A DNA stretch of 16,722 bases from an uncultured Clostridia bacterium (lineage in GTDB: Bacteria; Bacillota; Clostridia; TANB77; CAG-508): positions 1 to 16,722 of the forward strand of contig CARBKU010000011.1 in the NCBI GenBank assembly GCA_948946035.1, given 5' to 3'. Made by a program: the position numbers and the translations under genes. Shown here piece by piece: positions 11,501 to 16,722 of this stretch. Under the pieces are notes generated by a model, which saw only the letters and a list, made by a program, of their open reading frames with translations, was not told where the DNA came from and did no database searches. Position 1 is the stretch's first letter. The number at the start of each line of letters is the position of its first letter.

Positions 11501-13033
11501 ATTTTTATTTCCTGTTTCTTTATCTGTCTTTTCAATAATTAAATTTCCTGTTGGCTCTGTATTTTCTACTGTAACACTTCCAAATATAACATTTGTGTTT
11601 TGGTCTTTATATCTTAAGGCAACTTCCTTTTGTTCAGTATTTAATAAGTAACCTGTTGGCACTTCAATTTCCTTAATTTTATATTTTCCAAGTGGCAAAT
11701 TTGATTTGCTTGCAACTCCTACACTATTGGTTGTAATAGTTGCTACTACATCTCCTTTTGAGTGATGTTTTACTGTTCTGGCAACATTGTATATATCTTC
11801 ATTAGCAATTATTTGAAATTTTGCTCCTTGTACTTTATCTCCATTTGTATTTGTTTTTGTTACTGTAATTTCTGCTGTTGGCTCTGTATTTACTATTGCT
11901 TGCTCTGTTGTTTGATTAGGTTTTACTTCTGCTGTATAAGTTTCTGTGTTTAGCAAATAACCTGTTGGACTTGATTTTTCTCTTATATAGTAAGTTCCTT
12001 TTCTTAATTTTTCTAACTTAATTTTTCCATTTGTTACTGTTACATCACGATTAAATCCATTTTCTCCTGTTACATTAAATACTGCTCCATCAACTAAATC
12101 CCCATTAGTGTTTAATTTACTTAACTCTAAATTTCCTAAAAGATTTATTTTTAAACTTAAAGACATTGTTACTGGATCATTATAATTCAAAGAGTATAAT
12201 TGATTTTGTACTCCATCTCTAAAAGTAAAATATACTGTTGAATGTTGGTTGTGTGTTTCTTCTTTGATAACACCCCAATCATACATAGTATTTTCTGATA
12301 TTCTTATTGCTTCCTTTGTGCAATCTTCATTTGCTGTAATATTTAATGTATTTTCTCCTTTGTTATGTGTTACTCTTATTCCATCTATTGTTTTGTCAAA
12401 ACTAACATATTGTCCTAATACATTATTTAAGTCTGTAAGTGTTTGTGTTTGACCTACTTCAACTGTTATTGTTTCATTGCAAAAACTTGGTTTTCTTTCC
12501 ATATTATCAATTTTTGCGTTAATATCTGCTCTAAATGCTTCATATTGGCTTTGAATACTTGCATTTCTAAAAGTAGCACTACTTTGTCCTAATGTTGACC
12601 ATATCATTTGTTGTGTAAATACATAATCCATTTTTCTTGAGTTCATATCTGCTGCCATTATTCCACCATCAATGCAATAATTACCATATTTTTGATACCA
12701 CCCAAAGAAAGCTACCTTACAAGCTCTTTTTAATTTAGGATCTGTTGGTGCATTATGTGTGCCTGTTTCTACTGTTCCTGTTTGTGAATTTACACCATGT
12801 TCTGCACAAAATACTGTGATTTTTTCTCCTGTTGTGGTATTTACTAATCTTCTCATAAGCATTCCTAAATTTGACTTATTATCTGTTGTATAAACATTAG
12901 AATCCCATTGTCCTGCTGTCCATTTTCCACTACCACTATCTGTTACTGCAAAAATAGGTTGTGCTGTGCTTAACAATGTGATTGCTATAAACATTAAAGC
13001 TATAATTTTCTTTAACTTCTTTGCTTTTAACAT
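8588..13033 (-). CDS. Sortase-anchored surface adhesin with thioester domain and about eleven Cna_B/SpaA repeats (1481 aa)
   Basis: The ATG at 13033 follows AAAGGAGG with an eight-base spacer. Residues 1-29 are a signal peptide (Lys-rich start, hydrophobic core, cleavage near IFA-V). Residues about 45-290 resemble a thioester adhesion domain: Cys76 in TVFCAEHG and Gln141 in VFTQQMIW are the expected partners of the internal Cys-Gln bond used for covalent attachment to host surfaces. From about 300 to 1420 there are some eleven Cna_B/SpaA-type beta domains with PTGYLLNTE or EEIAP.GF signatures, many likely to carry Lys-Asn isopeptide bonds. The end is classical cell-wall anchoring: TPKTG (1441-1445), a hydrophobic span and a KKRK tail. 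TPKTG differs from LPXTG, so a sortase of matching specificity is expected; none is in the window. The gene lies directly behind a terminator, so its transcription may rely on read-through. Confidence 0.93.
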   Translation of the reverse strand: MLKAKKLKKIIALMFIAITLLSTAQPIFAVTDSGSGKWTAGQWDSNVYTTDNKSNLGMLMRRLVNTTTGEKITVFCAEHGVNSQTGTVETGTHNAPTDPKLKRACKVAFFGWYQKYGNYCIDGGIMAADMNSRKMDYVFTQQMIWSTLGQSSATFRNASIQSQYEAFRADINAKIDNMERKPSFCNETITVEVGQTQTLTDLNNVLGQYVSFDKTIDGIRVTHNKGENTLNITANEDCTKEAIRISENTMYDWGVIKEETHNQHSTVYFTFRDGVQNQLYSLNYNDPVTMSLSLKINLLGNLELSKLNTNGDLVDGAVFNVTGENGFNRDVTVTNGKIKLEKLRKGTYYIREKSSPTGYLLNTETYTAEVKPNQTTEQAIVNTEPTAEITVTKTNTNGDKVQGAKFQIIANEDIYNVARTVKHHSKGDVVATITTNSVGVASKSNLPLGKYKIKEIEVPTGYLLNTEQKEVALRYKDQNTNVIFGSVTVENTEPTGNLIIEKTDKETGNKNRVDKKSHHGDATLKGTEYTLYAKERITNVAGTIKYFDKDEQIATFTFNEYGVASIKITNNNTPAKISVDGTKLTGLPMGKYYAKETIVPTGYMPDTKVYDYTFSYRDMNTKVIEVAGTVTNTVEKAPFEVIKVSTNENATAETVANAEFTAILSKYVDYYGSFDEAKKHLNEFATDEYSIFRTGTNGHGISGLLAYGEYTVNETYTPSPEITTVEQFYVTIDKDSKTPVKELVENDLPFEAYIKMQKQDKKTGKFVTYSNATFELYRLNEDTNKWKQVQCKISDKYYKTWTTNSEGIAKTETKLEAGKYKLTEIKIPTGFIQLDEELTFKVDNRNSTLNYDKEWDAWITVTVKNEQPTGTLKLNKKVELREDMDKTMIKDIDFTKISFELVADEKIIDYADGSTIYEKGKVVGKYNLKADGTLTVSNLPMGKYHLKELTTIDGAVLDKTEYEVIFEQKDTVTKEYVVEKDIENKTTAIEISKTDITGEKELVGAKLTVTDENNEVIDSWVSTEKTHKIEGLVVGKEYTLKEEIAPNGFVVATEIKFKVENTAEIQKVTMIDKVVTMTKQDIGGNEIEGAELQVIDEDNNVVDEWTSTKEPHRINNLVEGKTYTLIEQYAPDGFVISNEITFTVTTDKETQEVKMIDKVVEISKQDIAGNELEGATLVVTSTKTKNIVDKWVSGKEPHKVNGLIENEEYILHEEIVVNGYVKATDVKFTVTSDKETQKVIMIDKILEVVKTDLVTGEEIEGAELKVIDEDGNVIDEWTSTKEPHKVVGLEENKKYKLVEITAPYGYENTEEIEFFVSEDKETQRVEMKDMPILQDIKLVKIDSNTKEVIKDKFIFGIYEDAECTKLIKEVKSDKENGTVLFEDLRYGIYYIKEIAAPKGYVLSDKVIKVEMNDKGTFIDNEKVESEDSTYTFEFENVPVDTPKTGDNSNLKLYVGLLGLSILALASVGVHEYKKRKSVNKK
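9044..10075 (-). repeat. Four tandem 85-86-residue Cna_B repeats within the adhesin
   Basis: Residues 987-1072, 1073-1157, 1158-1243 and 1244-1329 are successive copies (about 255-258 bp each) sharing K.D..G.E.EGA.L.V at the start, W.S..EPHK in the middle and DKETQ.V.MIDK at the end. DNA identity is high in places: a shared 23-base stretch on the plus strand starts near 9182 and near 9700. The copies probably expand and contract by recombination, changing stalk length. Confidence 0.85.
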
Positions 13034-13053
13034 TAAATTTTCCTCCTTTTAAC

Positions 13054-13088
13054 GAAAAAAAGAACAAGTCTTTATAACCTGTTCTTAA
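13054..13088 (-). terminator. Intrinsic terminator between the membrane-protein gene and the adhesin
   Basis: AAGAACAGG and CTTGTTCTT form a nine-pair stem (one G-U) with a TTATAAAGA loop, followed at once by a run of T. It lies after the stop codon at 13108 and ends about 13 bases before the adhesin ribosome binding site, with no room for a separate promoter. It may therefore act as an attenuator of adhesin expression. Confidence 0.8.
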
Positions 13089-13107
13089 ATCAAATATTAT
13101 TATTTTG

Positions 13108-13833
13108 TTATTTATTATAATAGAAGTTTACTGTCCATTTTTGACATTGAGGACAAGTCCAAACTTCGTACCCATAAGGGCAATTTTTATGATATTCATC
13201 ATCTGTTATTTCAAAATTCTCCCACTGCTTTCCCCACTTTGCTATTTCTGTTTTGAAATATGCAGCTGCTTGTTCTTGTGTTTCAAACCATTTTCCAGTA
13301 TTTCCTGCACCTACTTTATGATTGTTTCCTTTGCATTCTGTCTTTGGTGCAATTTGAACTTCTTGTTCTTTATAATTATTATCATTATTTTTTACTGGTG
13401 TTGTTGGCTGTTCACTTTTAGAACTTTGCTCACTTTTTTGAGGTTGTGATGGTGTTTTTTCTTGTGTTGTTGGTTGTTTATTTGTTGTTGTAGTTTTATT
13501 ATTTTCTTTTTTAGCTAATGTCTTTACATTTTTTTCTTGAACTGTCTGTGTGTTTTCTGCATTTTTACTTTCTTCTGCTACTTGACTTTGTGATGTTGTA
13601 TTATCTTCAATAGCATTACTTTGCTCTACATTGTTTTCTACTGTATTCTCAATAATATTTTCATTGTTTATTATATTTGCTGATTCATTATTCTCTAGCA
13701 TTTGATTTTTATTGTTTTCCCCAATAACAATATTATCAACTTTCCTATTCTTATATATAAATATTCCTGCAATTCCTAATACTATTATAACTAATATTGT
13801 AATTAAAATAACAATTTTCTTATTTTTACCCAT
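13108..13833 (-). CDS. Single-span membrane protein with disordered stalk and C-terminal Cys/His domain (241 aa)
   Basis: I chose ATG 13833 (MGKNKKIVIL), ten bases after AAAGGAG; an in-frame ATG 18 codons upstream overlaps the promoter -35 box and has no ribosome binding site. Residues about 6-26 are one hydrophobic span, with a Lys-rich cytoplasmic start. A long Asn/Gln/Thr/Ser-rich stalk follows to about residue 165. The compact C-terminal domain has ECKGNNH, GKWFETQEQAAAYF, NCPYGYEVW and CPQC; the spacing of Cys and His suggests a zinc ribbon, or disulphides if it is outside the cell. The layout is that of a surface-displayed domain tethered to the membrane. It precedes the adhesin and has its own promoter. 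I do not recognise a named family, and no function is assigned. Confidence 0.82.
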   Translation of the reverse strand: MGKNKKIVILITILVIIVLGIAGIFIYKNRKVDNIVIGENNKNQMLENNESANIINNENIIENTVENNVEQSNAIEDNTTSQSQVAEESKNAENTQTVQEKNVKTLAKKENNKTTTTNKQPTTQEKTPSQPQKSEQSSKSEQPTTPVKNNDNNYKEQEVQIAPKTECKGNNHKVGAGNTGKWFETQEQAAAYFKTEIAKWGKQWENFEITDDEYHKNCPYGYEVWTCPQCQKWTVNFYYNK

Positions 13834-13858
13834 AACCAAACATCTCCTTTTTTTCTTT

Positions 13859-13887
13859 ATTTTACTACAATGTTTAGTTACTTTCAA
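13859..13887 (-). promoter_or_regulatory. Sigma-A-type promoter for the membrane-protein gene
   Basis: TTGAAA (complement of 13882-13887) and TAAAAT (complement of 13859-13864) are separated by exactly 17 bases, each matching five of six consensus positions. The site is 25 bases upstream of the chosen ATG, after the parB stop codon, and separates the par genes from the surface-protein genes. Confidence 0.7.
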
Positions 13888-13932
13888 ATATACAAATCAA
13901 AATATTATTCTCATTTTGTACTCCCACACAAA

Positions 13933-14856
13933 TTATCTAGCCATTTCTTTTTGTTTTCTTTGCCATCTAATATGATATTCTTCTAAAAGTTTTTGCATAA
14001 TCTGTTGCATTTTTTCTACACTATAACCTTTTGGAAAATAGTTTCTAACCTTATCAACTGTAAATTTTATTTGTTCTTTTTGATTAGGTTTTTCTTCACT
14101 TAATATTTCTTCTATCTTATTTCTTTCTAGTAAACCTTTTTCACTTAATTCTCTCATATCTTTTGCTTGCTTTTCTGATGGTGTTGCTTCATTTAATAAA
14201 ATGACATCTAGCAATTCTTCTTGATCATGTTTACTCATATATGAAATTTCTACTGCTGGTCTTAATGCAATTTTCTTTTCATCAACCATTTTTAGTAATC
14301 CTTTGTTTAGCTCTGTAAGTCTTACAAATCTTCTTACTTGTTCTCTGCTCATTCCAAATTCTTCGGCTATAATATCAACTGATAACTTCTCCACCGTTGG
14401 TGTAGAAGTTAAATCAATTCTCTTTCCTTGCCTTTTTATGGCTTCTAGTTTCATTTTAAAGGCAAAGGCTCGTTCACTTGGTAATATTTCTTCTCTTTGA
14501 ACATTCGTATCTACCATAAGAATTGTTGCTTCATCATCTGTTAGTTCTCTAACTATGCAAGGCATTTCTGTTAGTTCCGCTATTTGACAAGCTCTTTTTC
14601 TTCTGTGTCCTGCTACCATTTCATAGCTTCCATCTTCCTTTTGCCTAACTATTGCAGGGTATAAAACACCATATTTTTTTATACTTGCAACTGTTTCAAT
14701 CATTTTATCATCATCTCGAACTTGAAAAGGATGATTTGGAAAATTTGATATATCTTTTATTGGTATCATTACTACTGTTTCTATTTTGCCTTTGTTTGTG
14801 CTAAACTTTAGTAACTCATCTACACTGGTCAGCTCTAGTTCTAGTTTTTTCGCTAT
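13933..14856 (-). CDS. parB: ParB-like partition protein, probable AUA start (307 aa)
   Basis: The ParB/Srx nuclease-like domain begins at IPIKDISNFPNHPFQV, with the arginine-patch motif GHRRKRA that in this family binds CTP and DNA. The helix-turn-helix region MSREQVRRFVRLTEL follows, then a Lys-rich dimerisation tail. ParB binds parS-type sites and works with ParA in segregation. The first ATG (14769) has no ribosome binding site and would drop a segment that looks real: the frame is open 29 codons further upstream, reading A-K-K-L-E-L-E-L-T-S-V-D-E-L-L, typical of ParB N-termini. The only start near the strong GGAGGAGG (nine-base spacer) is ATA at 14856, overlapping the end of parA by 41 bases. 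AUA initiation is rare, so either it is used here or an original ATG has mutated. The ParB identity is secure; the start is not. Confidence 0.85.
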   Translation of the reverse strand: MAKKLELELTSVDELLKFSTNKGKIETVVMIPIKDISNFPNHPFQVRDDDKMIETVASIKKYGVLYPAIVRQKEDGSYEMVAGHRRKRACQIAELTEMPCIVRELTDDEATILMVDTNVQREEILPSERAFAFKMKLEAIKRQGKRIDLTSTPTVEKLSVDIIAEEFGMSREQVRRFVRLTELNKGLLKMVDEKKIALRPAVEISYMSKHDQEELLDVILLNEATPSEKQAKDMRELSEKGLLERNKIEEILSEEKPNQKEQIKFTVDKVRNYFPKGYSVEKMQQIMQKLLEEYHIRWQRKQKEMAR

Positions 14857-15638
14857 TCTTCAACACCTCCTCCGTAAAATTTTCATAAGCTACTGCTGGC
14901 TTACTTTTCTTGTCATAAGCATATATACTCTTGCCCTCTATCGTACTTTCGGCTGCTTTTACTCCCATAGGAATTACTGTGTCATATATTTTTATTCTGC
15001 TTCCATAACTATTTCTTAATGTTTCTATTGTTGTCTTTGCTAAATTTGTTTTCATATCTGCAATAGTCAATAATATTCCATCTATTTTTAGTCTTGGGTT
15101 TATCTGTACTCTAGTTTTATCTATTGTTTGTATTAACTGTGTCATTCCTTTAAGAGGTAAATATTGAGCTTGAACTGGAATAATTACACTATCAGCTGTT
15201 GCAAGTGCATTTATTGTAAGAAGTCCTAATGAAGGTCTACAATCAATTAAAATATAATCATAATCTTCTTTAACATTATCAATATATTGTTTCAATATAT
15301 TTTCCTTATTTATATATTTAACTAATGATATGTCTAGTGCTTCCAATTCAATATTAGCAGGCATTAAATTTACACCTTCTGCATTTTGTAATATTCCTTC
15401 ATTCTTGCTAATAGGCTTTTCCTGTATTACTTTTTCCATAATATTTTTTATTGTTATCTCCATGTTGTCTTGATTTTTGTAACCCAATGATGTTGTCAAA
15501 TCTCCTTGTGGATCTAAATCTATTAGTAATACTTTTTTCCCCTTTCTGGCTAGCCCATTTCCTAAATTAGCTGTTGTAGTTGTTTTTCCTACTCCACCGT
15601 TTTTGATTAGCTATGGCAATTACTTTACACTTTGACAC
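14816..15638 (-). CDS. parA: ParA-family ATPase read through one +1 CGG frameshift (273 aa)
   Basis: GTG at 15638 lies six bases after AGGAGGG. The protein begins V-S-K-C-K-V-I-A-I-A-N-Q-K, then the frame must skip one C to continue G-G-V-G-K-T-T-T, the deviant Walker A box of ParA (residues 13-20). D-L-D-P-Q-G-D follows at 40-46, then DCRPSLGLLT and the C-terminal KSKPAVAYENF typical of Soj/ParA from plasmids and conjugative elements. 273 residues is a normal length. Without the shift, translation stops eleven codons after the AAA preceding CGG, giving a 23-residue peptide. ParA would hydrolyse ATP on DNA and be stimulated by ParB, encoded immediately downstream in an overlapping frame. The alternative is a pseudogene, but the rest of the gene is intact and the lesion matches those in the helicase. 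Confidence 0.9.
15596..15602 (-). other. +1 frameshift site, AAA-C-GGT, in the ParA Walker A motif
   Basis: The in-frame read is CAA AAA CGG TGG AGT AGG. Skipping the C (complement of 15599) gives Q-K-G-G-V-G-K-T-T. This is the sixth in-frame CGG of the window and the only one outside the helicase gene. Confidence 0.9.
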
Positions 15639-15655
15639 TTTTTACCCTCCTTTCA

Positions 15656-15681
15656 TAAAAATTAGCCATCAATAATGATGA
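15656..15681 (-). promoter_or_regulatory. Second hairpin with T-tract just before parA
   Basis: GTCATCA and TGATGGC form a seven-pair stem (one G-U) around TTAT, followed by TAATTTTT. It lies directly upstream of the parA ribosome binding site and behind another terminator-like hairpin. It may be a weak terminator or part of an attenuation leader. Confidence 0.45.
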
Positions 15682-15687
15682 CTATGT

Positions 15688-15717
15688 AAAAAACAAATCA
15701 ACCTAGGTCGACTTGTT
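15688..15717 (-). terminator. Intrinsic terminator overlapping the stop codon of the preceding small gene
   Basis: AACAAGTCGACC pairs with GGTTGATTTGTT (two G-U pairs) and is followed by six T. The TGA stop of the 124-residue gene lies inside the descending arm, so a ribosome reaching the stop would cover the hairpin and could couple translation of that gene to read-through into parA. Confidence 0.7.
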
Positions 15718-16072
15718 TATAAAAATTATCTTTCTGTTTTTCCCTTTCCTTTTGATTCAAACTTCTTAATTTTTTATCTACTATTTGACTATATTCTTCT
15801 AATCCTATTGCTCTTGCTTCTCTTATAGATTGTCTTTTAACATTAAGGTTATCTATTCTACTATCATTGTTATAGTGTTCTATCATTTCTTTTACTTTTT
15901 CTTCAGATGTTATATCTTTGAAAATTATTTTGCTCTCTTTTATTTCTAAATTATAACCTTTTCTTAATAAGTAAGCCAAAAAGTATCTTTGCCCCTCATT
16001 ATCATATTGTTGTAAATTTTCACTATTAAATTGTTGCTTTTCATGATATTCTAATGTTTGATTATCTTTCAT
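15698..16072 (-). CDS. Small charged protein of unknown function (124 aa)
   Basis: I chose ATG 16072 (MKDNQTLEYHEKQQ), which lies four bases after the stop codon of the preceding gene and behind AAAGGACAAGG at its end. A longer start at 16159 would run 83 bases into that gene without a ribosome binding site. The protein is soluble and strongly charged. It has an alpha/beta-looking middle (RYFLAYLLRKGYNLEIKESK, then a helix with EKVKEMIEHY) and a Lys-rich helical tail ending KDNFYKQVDLG. I recognise no family. It is the last gene before parA and is probably co-transcribed with the gene before it. Confidence 0.75.
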   Translation of the reverse strand: MKDNQTLEYHEKQQFNSENLQQYDNEGQRYFLAYLLRKGYNLEIKESKIIFKDITSEEKVKEMIEHYNNDSRIDNLNVKRQSIREARAIGLEEYSQIVDKKLRSLNQKEREKQKDNFYKQVDLG

Positions 16073-16076
16073 TATT

Positions 16077-16376
16077 TTACCTTGTCCTTTCTTTATTCTT
16101 GTTTTTATTAGGTTGCATACGAACTTTAGAGTATATCTCAAAAGCTTTATCTTCATCAAAACTCTTATCTATTGAAATAGCCTTATTTTCAATAAACTCT
16201 TTACTCATTATGAATCTACCTGTATCAATAAAATTATATCTGCCTTCTTTGTCTTTGCCCATATACATAGCTGTAATTGGTATTTTTTCCGTATTATTGC
16301 ATATTGGTATATTGACAGTACAAAACATTCCTTGCTGCAAATTGTTTAGATAATCTATTGCTTCTTGATTTTCCAA
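16077..16376 (-). CDS. Small protein of unknown function at the head of the par operon (99 aa)
   Basis: TTG at 16376 follows AAGGAGG with a spacer of about seven bases; no ATG is available near this site. The sequence (ENQEAIDYLNNLQQGMFCTV at the start) has a predicted beta-rich core: FCTVNIPI, IPITAMYMGKD, YNFIDTGRFIMS. A Lys/Asn-rich basic tail follows. There is one cysteine, no signal peptide and no membrane segment. It is coupled by a four-base gap to the next gene. It may be a small regulator or accessory factor of the mobile element, but that rests on context only; I do not recognise the family. Confidence 0.72.
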   Translation of the reverse strand: MENQEAIDYLNNLQQGMFCTVNIPICNNTEKIPITAMYMGKDKEGRYNFIDTGRFIMSKEFIENKAISIDKSFDEDKAFEIYSKVRMQPNKNKNKERTR

Positions 16377-16403
16377 TTTTCTCCCTCCTTATAATTTTTT
16401 GCA

Positions 16404-16435
16404 CTAAAAAAAGCCAACCTTTCGATTGACTCTTT
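16404..16435 (-). terminator. Intrinsic terminator upstream of the small-gene/par operon
   Basis: AGTCAATC and GGTTGGCT form an eight-pair stem (two G-U) closed by a GAAA tetraloop and followed by TTTTTT. It ends some 15 bases before the ribosome binding site of the 99-residue gene. It would end transcription from the right-hand gene or act as a leader attenuator. Confidence 0.75.
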
Positions 16436-16631
16436 TAGTTATGTATTTTTATACTGCTATTTTCTTTTTTAGCTTATTAAAATCCTTTAAAACTCATTAA
16501 ATTTTCTAATGCAATTTTAATGCTACCAGATAAAATTTATTGAAATTCATTAGATTTTTTATTTTTTTGTATCTAATATAATAATCTCTGTAACTATTGC
16601 ATTAACTGCCTTTAAGTGTTATTAAAACTTA
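16436..16631. repeat. AT-rich spacer with degenerate TTAATAA repeats
   Basis: This gene-free spacer of about 195 bases is nearly all A and T. On the minus strand, TTTTAATAA occurs three times. Near its upstream end three TTAATAANNN units follow one another at a ten-base period (16614-16643, running into the preceding gene's end), with further TTAATGA and CTAATGA variants. The helical spacing suggests protein binding or bending, for example a partition, origin or operator site. I see no convincing -10/-35 pair. Confidence 0.4.
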
Positions 16632-16722
16632 TTAAGATTTATTAAAATTTTTCAAATGTTCTATGCCAAAGGTTTCTTTGACCATATAGACCATGACTGG
16701 ATGATAAAGTTCATAGAATACA
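16632..16722 (-). CDS. C-terminal end of an upstream gene, cut by the window edge
   Basis: An open frame from the right edge to TAA (complement of 16632-16634) encodes 29 residues ending FGIEHLKNFNKS, with mixed codons (CCA, GTC, GGC, ACC) unlike the AT-only spacer that follows. That composition and the terminator-like hairpin downstream make it a likely gene end. No function can be inferred. Confidence 0.42.
   Translation of the reverse strand, partial: VFYELYHPVMVYMVKETFGIEHLKNFNKS

Noticed and set aside
1706..15602. Reassignment of CGG to another single amino acid in the same frame
   Set aside because: Reading CGG as any amino acid leaves the frame wrong and meets a stop soon after at every site. 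Only a +1 change restores homology.
15698..16159. Longer start at 16159 for the 124-residue gene
   Set aside because: It overlaps the previous gene by 83 bases and has no ribosome binding site; ATG 16072 has one and a coupled four-base gap.
121..16353. Plus-strand open frames of 60-180 codons throughout the window
   Set aside because: They are antisense to well-supported genes, rich in Leu/Phe/Ser/Cys from AT-rich complement, and lack ribosome binding sites or recognisable domains.
16436..16631. A leader peptide (MNFNKFYLVALKLH) in the right-hand spacer
   Set aside because: It has no ribosome binding site, and the composition matches the repeat-rich non-coding DNA around it.
68..16722. UGA read as tryptophan
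   Set aside because: Conserved tryptophans here are TGG, no in-frame TGA occurs inside genes, and parA and the 124-residue gene end at TGA where expected.

Overview
The window is a strongly AT-rich, almost entirely minus-strand block of genes. It looks like part of a conjugative or otherwise mobile element of a low-G+C Gram-positive bacterium, most likely a gut-type Clostridia or Bacilli relative. The reasons are the codon use (AGA for arginine, A/T third positions), strong AGGAGG ribosome binding sites, a sortase-anchored Cna_B adhesin, a ParA/ParB pair, a TnpV-family protein and one giant methyltransferase/SNF2-helicase protein of the kind carried by such elements.

Layout in transcription order, right to left on the minus strand: the end of an upstream gene (16632-16722); an AT-rich spacer with repeats; a terminator hairpin (16404-16435); two small unknown genes (16077-16376 and 15698-16072); two tandem hairpins; ParA (14816-15638); ParB (13933 to about 14856, overlapping ParA and apparently starting at AUA); a promoter; a membrane-anchored protein with a C-terminal Cys/His domain (13108-13833); a terminator; a 1481-residue thioester/Cna_B surface adhesin (8588-13033); two small unknown genes (8315-8530 and 8001-8312); the 2636-codon methyltransferase-helicase (68-7983) with a TnpV gene overprinted inside it (6789-7142); and the first codons of another gene at the left edge.

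The most unusual property is translational. The helicase gene is broken five times and parA once, and all six breaks are the same event. An in-frame CGG codon follows a codon ending in A, and deleting the C so that the ribosome would read GGN (Gly) restores a conserved motif every time. Examples are the ParA Walker A KGGVGKTT, the helicase Walker A GAGKT and the helicase PEGTSYR. By my reading of both strands, these six are the only in-frame CGG codons in the window. The other eleven CGG trinucleotides on the coding strand lie out of frame and do no harm. CGG therefore never encodes Arg here and behaves as a +1 frameshift codon, or as a four-base CGGN glycine codon. Random decay or sequencing error would not be locked to one codon phase. 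This would be a non-standard decoding system, and I do not recognise a published description of it.

Working together, ParA/ParB would partition or stabilise the element, the giant protein would modify and remodel DNA during transfer or establishment, and the adhesin would alter the host cell surface. Every full-length copy of ParA and of the helicase would depend on efficient recoding at CGG.
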